The notes beneath the pieces are model-generated. The model was not told the origin of the DNA and did no database searches. It saw nothing but the letters and a program-made list of their open reading frames with translations. Below, in pieces: positions 6,430 to 9,175 of a stretch of 9,175 nucleotides of DNA. Numbering within the stretch: position 1 is the first letter of the stretch; every line of letters starts with the position of its first letter. Source of the stretch: Ruminococcus sp. (lineage in GTDB: Bacteria; Bacillota; Clostridia; Oscillospirales; Acutalibacteraceae); assembly GCA_004555265.1 (NCBI GenBank), contig SFIQ01000060.1, forward strand, positions 1 to 9,175. Direction: 5' to 3'. A program made the position numbers and the translations under genes.

Positions 6430-6723
6430 CTAAATCAGTTTAAATTCATAGAAATACCCGCCGTCAAAGGAGCGCGGCCGATAGGTTATTTCTTCACCCT
6501 TGTTTATTGTCCATGTTTTGTTATATTTCGGATCGGCGCAGTGTACCGAAAGGCTGATACTGTTTTCTGTTACCTCGTCTACGGTAAAATGCCGCTTGCC
6601 TTTTCCGAAATCGGGGATCTCCCCGACTTCACAGGGGAAACATAAATCGGCGGTAACTCTTTCACGGTAGCCTCCCGCCACTCGGTTGATTCCCCAAGCC
6701 GTTTCCTTGATTTTCAGTTTCAT
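6430..6723 (-). CDS. Small protein of unknown function (97 residues)
   Basis: I do not recognise the family. The ATG at 6723 is chosen because AAAGGAGG (6734-6741) precedes it by 10 bases; the frame is open further upstream to 6831, but that part lacks a ribosome site and overlaps the end of the Sel1 gene. The protein is strand-rich with regular polar and non-polar alternation (VTADLCFPCEVGEI, RHFTVDEVTENSISLSV, KTWTINKGEEITYRPRS), suggesting a small beta-barrel or beta-sandwich. No signal peptide or membrane helix. Its stop TAG overlaps the ribosome site of the DUF1963 gene, so both are probably made together. Confidence 0.8.
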   Translation of the reverse strand: MKLKIKETAWGINRVAGGYRERVTADLCFPCEVGEIPDFGKGKRHFTVDEVTENSISLSVHCADPKYNKTWTINKGEEITYRPRSFDGGYFYEFKLI

Positions 6724-6796
6724 TTTATTTGCGCCTCCTTTAGTCCCGTCCCTCGCCGGAAAGCCACAGATAATGCGCCGCTTTTTTACCGTCCTG

Positions 6797-8323
6797 CTAA
6801 ATGTGTAAAAGACCTTCGGTGTATATCTCATAAAGCCTTATCATAGCCGAGCGCACGCCCTGTTCGGCGGCTTCGGTGTAGAGGAGAAGTGCCGCGTCAA
6901 TATCCCTGTCCGTGCCAAAGCCGTTTTCATACAAATACGCCGTCTGATACATTGCCGAGCCGTCGCCCGCATCTGCCGCACGGGAAGCCCACAAAAACGC
7001 TTCACGGTCGTCACGGGTTTCGGGGTAGCCGAGATGATACGCCATACTTAGAGCGTTCATCGCGTCGGTATCGCCTGCTTCGGCGGCAAGACGATACCAC
7101 GCCATCTGTTTTTTGTGCTGCTCCCTGATTTTTCTCTTTGGCTGTTTTTCGGAATATTCCAAATCCCGAAGCTGTGCCGCCTGCTGCCAAAACGGGATAT
7201 CTGTGTCTGCAAGCTCCGAATCGGCAAGGGCGATAATCGCCTGAACACTTCCGCCGTCGGCGGCACGGCGAAGATACTGTCTTGCCAGTTCTTTATTGTA
7301 AAAGCCGCCGTTTTTGTCAAGATAAACCGCTGCCGCGCTCAGCAGAGCGTCAACCTGCCCCGCTTCAATGGCTTTGTTAAACCACCCGGCGGCACCGGTT
7401 TCATCATTTTCCTTTTTGCATAACTGTGCCATCTGCCAAAGGGCGTCAATGTTGCCTTTGTCGATCTGCTCCTGCAAAATTTCACGGATCGGGCGGAGAT
7501 CAAAGCCGTCTGCAAGCCGCGCTTTTGCCTTTTCATCTCCGAGCCCTGCCGCCTTTTCGCACATTTCCTTGGCTTCGGCGGCTTGCACCTCGTATACGCC
7601 GCTGTCGTGTAAATGACATAACGCAAAGCAGGCGCGGGCGTTGTCCTTCTTCGCCGCTGCACGCAGAAGCGTGAGGGCTTCCTGCAAATCCTTTGCGCAG
7701 CCGTACTGACCGTATACACGGGCAAGGGCTAAATCAACCATGGCGTCGGGATTACCCATATCGGCGGCTCGATTCAAGGGCGCGAACACCTCGCTCCACT
7801 TGCCGCTTTCCATAAATGCAAGCGACTTTTCATAACACCGTTTGCCTTCAATCGCCATTTTGCGGCGACATTCGTATTCACGCTCCTGTACGCTCTTGCT
7901 TGTCGATACGCCCTCATAGCAGCGTACCGCCTCCGGCCAGTCCTCATATAATTCGGCAAGAAATCCCTTTCGTACCAGCACATCGAAGTTATATCCGTTA
8001 AAGCTCCCGGCGACGATCAGATGATGCAGTCCGCATTGCATTTCCGCGAGTTCGGGAACCGAAAAATAACAGCCTGCAAAGCTCGCGTCGGCTTCGTTTC
8101 CCAGCGGAAAATCGCCGTCGAACGATGCGTCCATATCGTCCATGATCTTTGCCATCTCAATATAATACATATCATCGTGCGACGATGAGTGCGGCTCCGG
8201 CCTATTTCGCTCCGTAATGAGCTCACCGGCTTTTTCGGCGCGTTTTGAGAGCCTTTGTGCCAAATCCTCCGCACCCGGAAACTCCGCCGCAATGGCAGCA
8301 TATTCCTTTAGCCATTCCTGCAA
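6797..8323 (-). CDS. Large Sel1-like repeat protein; true start probably 13 codons upstream
   Basis: A soluble protein of at least 508 residues built of TPR-like Sel1 repeats, a fold that scaffolds protein complexes. Clear repeat units are seen near residues 183-226 (NRAADMGNPDAMVDLALARV), 253-270, 291-335, 345-370 and, best conserved, 408-500 (LAAEAGDTDAMNALSMAYH, ASRAADAGDGSAMYQTAYLYE, YTEAAEQGVRSAMIRL). The N-terminal third is not clearly repetitive. The coordinates use a TTG start that has no ribosome site. Coding-like sequence in the same frame (LGIKYREEPTAK) continues upstream to an ATA at 8362-8360, placed 5 bases after AAAGGAGG, so initiation may occur there. It lies upstream of the kinase, vWA and PP2C genes, consistent with a scaffold for them. 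Confidence 0.85.
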   Translation of the reverse strand: MQEWLKEYAAIAAEFPGAEDLAQRLSKRAEKAGELITERNRPEPHSSSHDDMYYIEMAKIMDDMDASFDGDFPLGNEADASFAGCYFSVPELAEMQCGLHHLIVAGSFNGYNFDVLVRKGFLAELYEDWPEAVRCYEGVSTSKSVQEREYECRRKMAIEGKRCYEKSLAFMESGKWSEVFAPLNRAADMGNPDAMVDLALARVYGQYGCAKDLQEALTLLRAAAKKDNARACFALCHLHDSGVYEVQAAEAKEMCEKAAGLGDEKAKARLADGFDLRPIREILQEQIDKGNIDALWQMAQLCKKENDETGAAGWFNKAIEAGQVDALLSAAAVYLDKNGGFYNKELARQYLRRAADGGSVQAIIALADSELADTDIPFWQQAAQLRDLEYSEKQPKRKIREQHKKQMAWYRLAAEAGDTDAMNALSMAYHLGYPETRDDREAFLWASRAADAGDGSAMYQTAYLYENGFGTDRDIDAALLLYTEAAEQGVRSAMIRLYEIYTEGLLHI

Positions 8324-8367
8324 TTTTGCCGTGGGTTCTTCTCTGTATTTTATTCCAAGTATGCGCC

Positions 8368-8375
8368 CCTCCTTT
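8368..8375 (-). promoter_or_regulatory. Ribosome binding site of the large Sel1 gene, facing an ATA codon
   Basis: AAAGGAGG is a near-perfect Shine-Dalgarno. Five bases downstream, in the frame of the Sel1 protein, is ATA rather than ATG, GTG or TTG. No standard start codon in that frame occurs until TTG at 8323, 44 bases from the end of the site. This placement argues that translation begins at or close to the ATA. Confidence 0.5.
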
Positions 8376-8410
8376 ACACCACAATGATAGCGTATTATAA
8401 AAATATTTTG

Positions 8411-8427
8411 GTCGCCGCTGCGGCGAC
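8411..8427 (-). terminator. GC-rich hairpin between the two Sel1 genes
   Basis: GTCGCCG and CGGCGAC form a perfect 7-bp stem with a 3-base loop directly after the stop of the smaller Sel1 gene. Downstream on the minus strand is CAAAATATTTTTATAAT. The T-run starts several bases late, so this is a weak or partial terminator, or a structure that lowers expression of the downstream genes. A TATAAT at 8399-8394 follows, but no matching -35 is seen. Confidence 0.4.
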
Positions 8428-8429
8428 AT

Positions 8430-8945
8430 TTATTTGCTGTTTTTTACGGCTTCGATACGCGCTTTCCATACGGCCGCTTTTTCATCTCCAAGCGCTTCAG
8501 ACTTTTCGGCATATTCTTCGGCTTTCTCGATATCCGGTTCAAAACCGCAACCATACAAATACGCAAAAATCAGATAAACGGTCGCGTATTTGTAATCCTT
8601 GTTATCGGGCTGCATATTCAAAGCCGTTTCATTCACCTGACGGTTAAAATCGGGTTTGCTTGTCAAAAACCTTTTAACCAATTGCAGGTTATCATCGTCA
8701 AAATCACCTTTATAGTCCACCGATAGCCACACTGAACCGAAAATTCTTTTCTCTGCGGAGCCTTCAAGTTTTTCAATACCGTAAAGCTGGCCGAAACAAT
8801 AATGCAACTGCACTGTTCCCTGACTTTCGTTGTACGTATTCTTTTTTACCCGTTTATACGCCTTTTCCAAAACTGCATTTGAGGCGGTCCCGCCAATCAG
8901 CGTTTCCATTGCTTCGTCGTATGACATTATTCCAAAAAGTCCCAT
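8430..8945 (-). CDS. Small Sel1-like repeat protein
   Basis: A 171-residue soluble protein. The C-terminal part carries a Sel1/TPR-like unit: ATVYLIFAYLYGCGFE followed by DIEKAEEYAEKSEALGDEKA, near residues 121-161. The N-terminal part (GLFGIMSYDEAMETLIGG) is not recognisable. The ATG follows AAAGGA by 9 bases and lies 25 bases after the end of the previous gene. It precedes the larger Sel1 gene with a hairpin between them. Like the larger protein it is likely to mediate protein contacts; a specific partner cannot be read from sequence. Sel1 assignment rests on one clear repeat. Confidence 0.75.
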   Translation of the reverse strand: MGLFGIMSYDEAMETLIGGTASNAVLEKAYKRVKKNTYNESQGTVQLHYCFGQLYGIEKLEGSAEKRIFGSVWLSVDYKGDFDDDNLQLVKRFLTSKPDFNRQVNETALNMQPDNKDYKYATVYLIFAYLYGCGFEPDIEKAEEYAEKSEALGDEKAAVWKARIEAVKNSK

Positions 8946-8970
8946 AATTCATTTTCCTTTCAATCTGTGT

Positions 8971-9175
8971 TTACTCTACAATTTCATATTCCGAATAGTC
9001 CGGCAATTTGCCCATAGAGGATTCATAATATTGCACCTTATAGCTGAGTCTTTCTTCGCCGCTTTCATCAAGGGCATTGACGCGGTTGCCGTCCCCGGAG
9101 CAGCTTAAAGATACGCCGTCCTTTTTCAGGACATAATACTGCGAATTGATGCCGTATTCGCCGCCCGATACCTTT
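8971..9175 (-). CDS. 3' end of an unidentified gene running off the right edge
   Basis: The last 67 residues of a reading frame that enters from the right, ending in TAA at 8971-8973. The frame is open throughout, with codon use like the other minus-strand genes, and ends SSMGKLPDYSEYEIVE. The visible part alternates polar and strand-forming residues (YYVLKKDGVSLSCSGDG) and has no membrane segment. I do not recognise a family. It lies 25 bases before the small Sel1 gene in the same orientation, so it is probably part of the same operon. Confidence 0.7.
   Translation of the reverse strand, partial: KVSGGEYGINSQYYVLKKDGVSLSCSGDGNRVNALDESGEERLSYKVQYYESSMGKLPDYSEYEIVE

Noticed and set aside
8223..8429. 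An ATG directly after the small Sel1 stop opening a 68-residue frame
   Set aside because: It lacks a ribosome site, begins inside the hairpin and overlaps the large Sel1 gene in another frame with no recognisable protein features.

Overview
The window suggests a low-to-mid-GC Firmicute, most likely a gut-type member of the class Clostridia. Strong AGGAGG ribosome sites, a TnpV-family gene and a DUF6809-family gene (both typical of clostridial integrative elements) and the protein styles of the rest support this. I cannot name a species. No rRNA, tRNA, CRISPR array or complete insertion sequence is visible.

Region 1 (about 1-1500) is AT-rich and looks like part of a mobile element. At the left edge a gene begins on the minus strand; only 8 codons are present, behind a clear extended -10 promoter. 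A structure-rich stretch without a convincing gene follows (about 79-525), with a run of adjacent perfect hairpins and a terminator-like stem-loop. A plus-strand operon of three small genes then starts from its own promoter: a DUF6809-type protein, a 61-residue protein of unknown function and TnpV. It ends in a terminator hairpin near 1465-1490.

Region 2 (about 1575-9175) is richer in GC and entirely on the minus strand, read from right to left. In transcription order it holds: the end of an unknown gene; a small Sel1-like repeat protein; a large Sel1-like repeat protein; a 97-residue unknown protein; a DUF1963/YwqG-like protein; a Ser/Thr protein kinase with a C-terminal zinc ribbon; a TerY-like von Willebrand A (vWA) protein; a PP2C-type phosphatase; and a transglutaminase-like protein. 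Most of the tightly packed junctions have stop codons overlapping the next ribosome site, or overlapping reading frames, so this reads as one operon.

The vWA, PP2C and kinase genes together match the composition of the TerY-phosphorylation (TerY-P) triad, a signalling module known near tellurium-resistance (ter) genes and also reported as an anti-phage system. Here it is surrounded by Sel1 scaffolds, a DUF1963 protein and a transglutaminase-like protein. The simplest inference is a phospho-signalling module with scaffold and protein-modifying partners, possibly carried beside or on an integrative element.

Two genes are broken. The kinase is interrupted twice: its activation segment is missing with a frame change, and a second frame change precedes its C-terminal tail. 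The transglutaminase-like gene is interrupted once, just before its catalytic domain. The vWA, PP2C, DUF1963 and Sel1 genes look intact. The large Sel1 gene has no normal start codon next to its strong ribosome site; the codon there is ATA.
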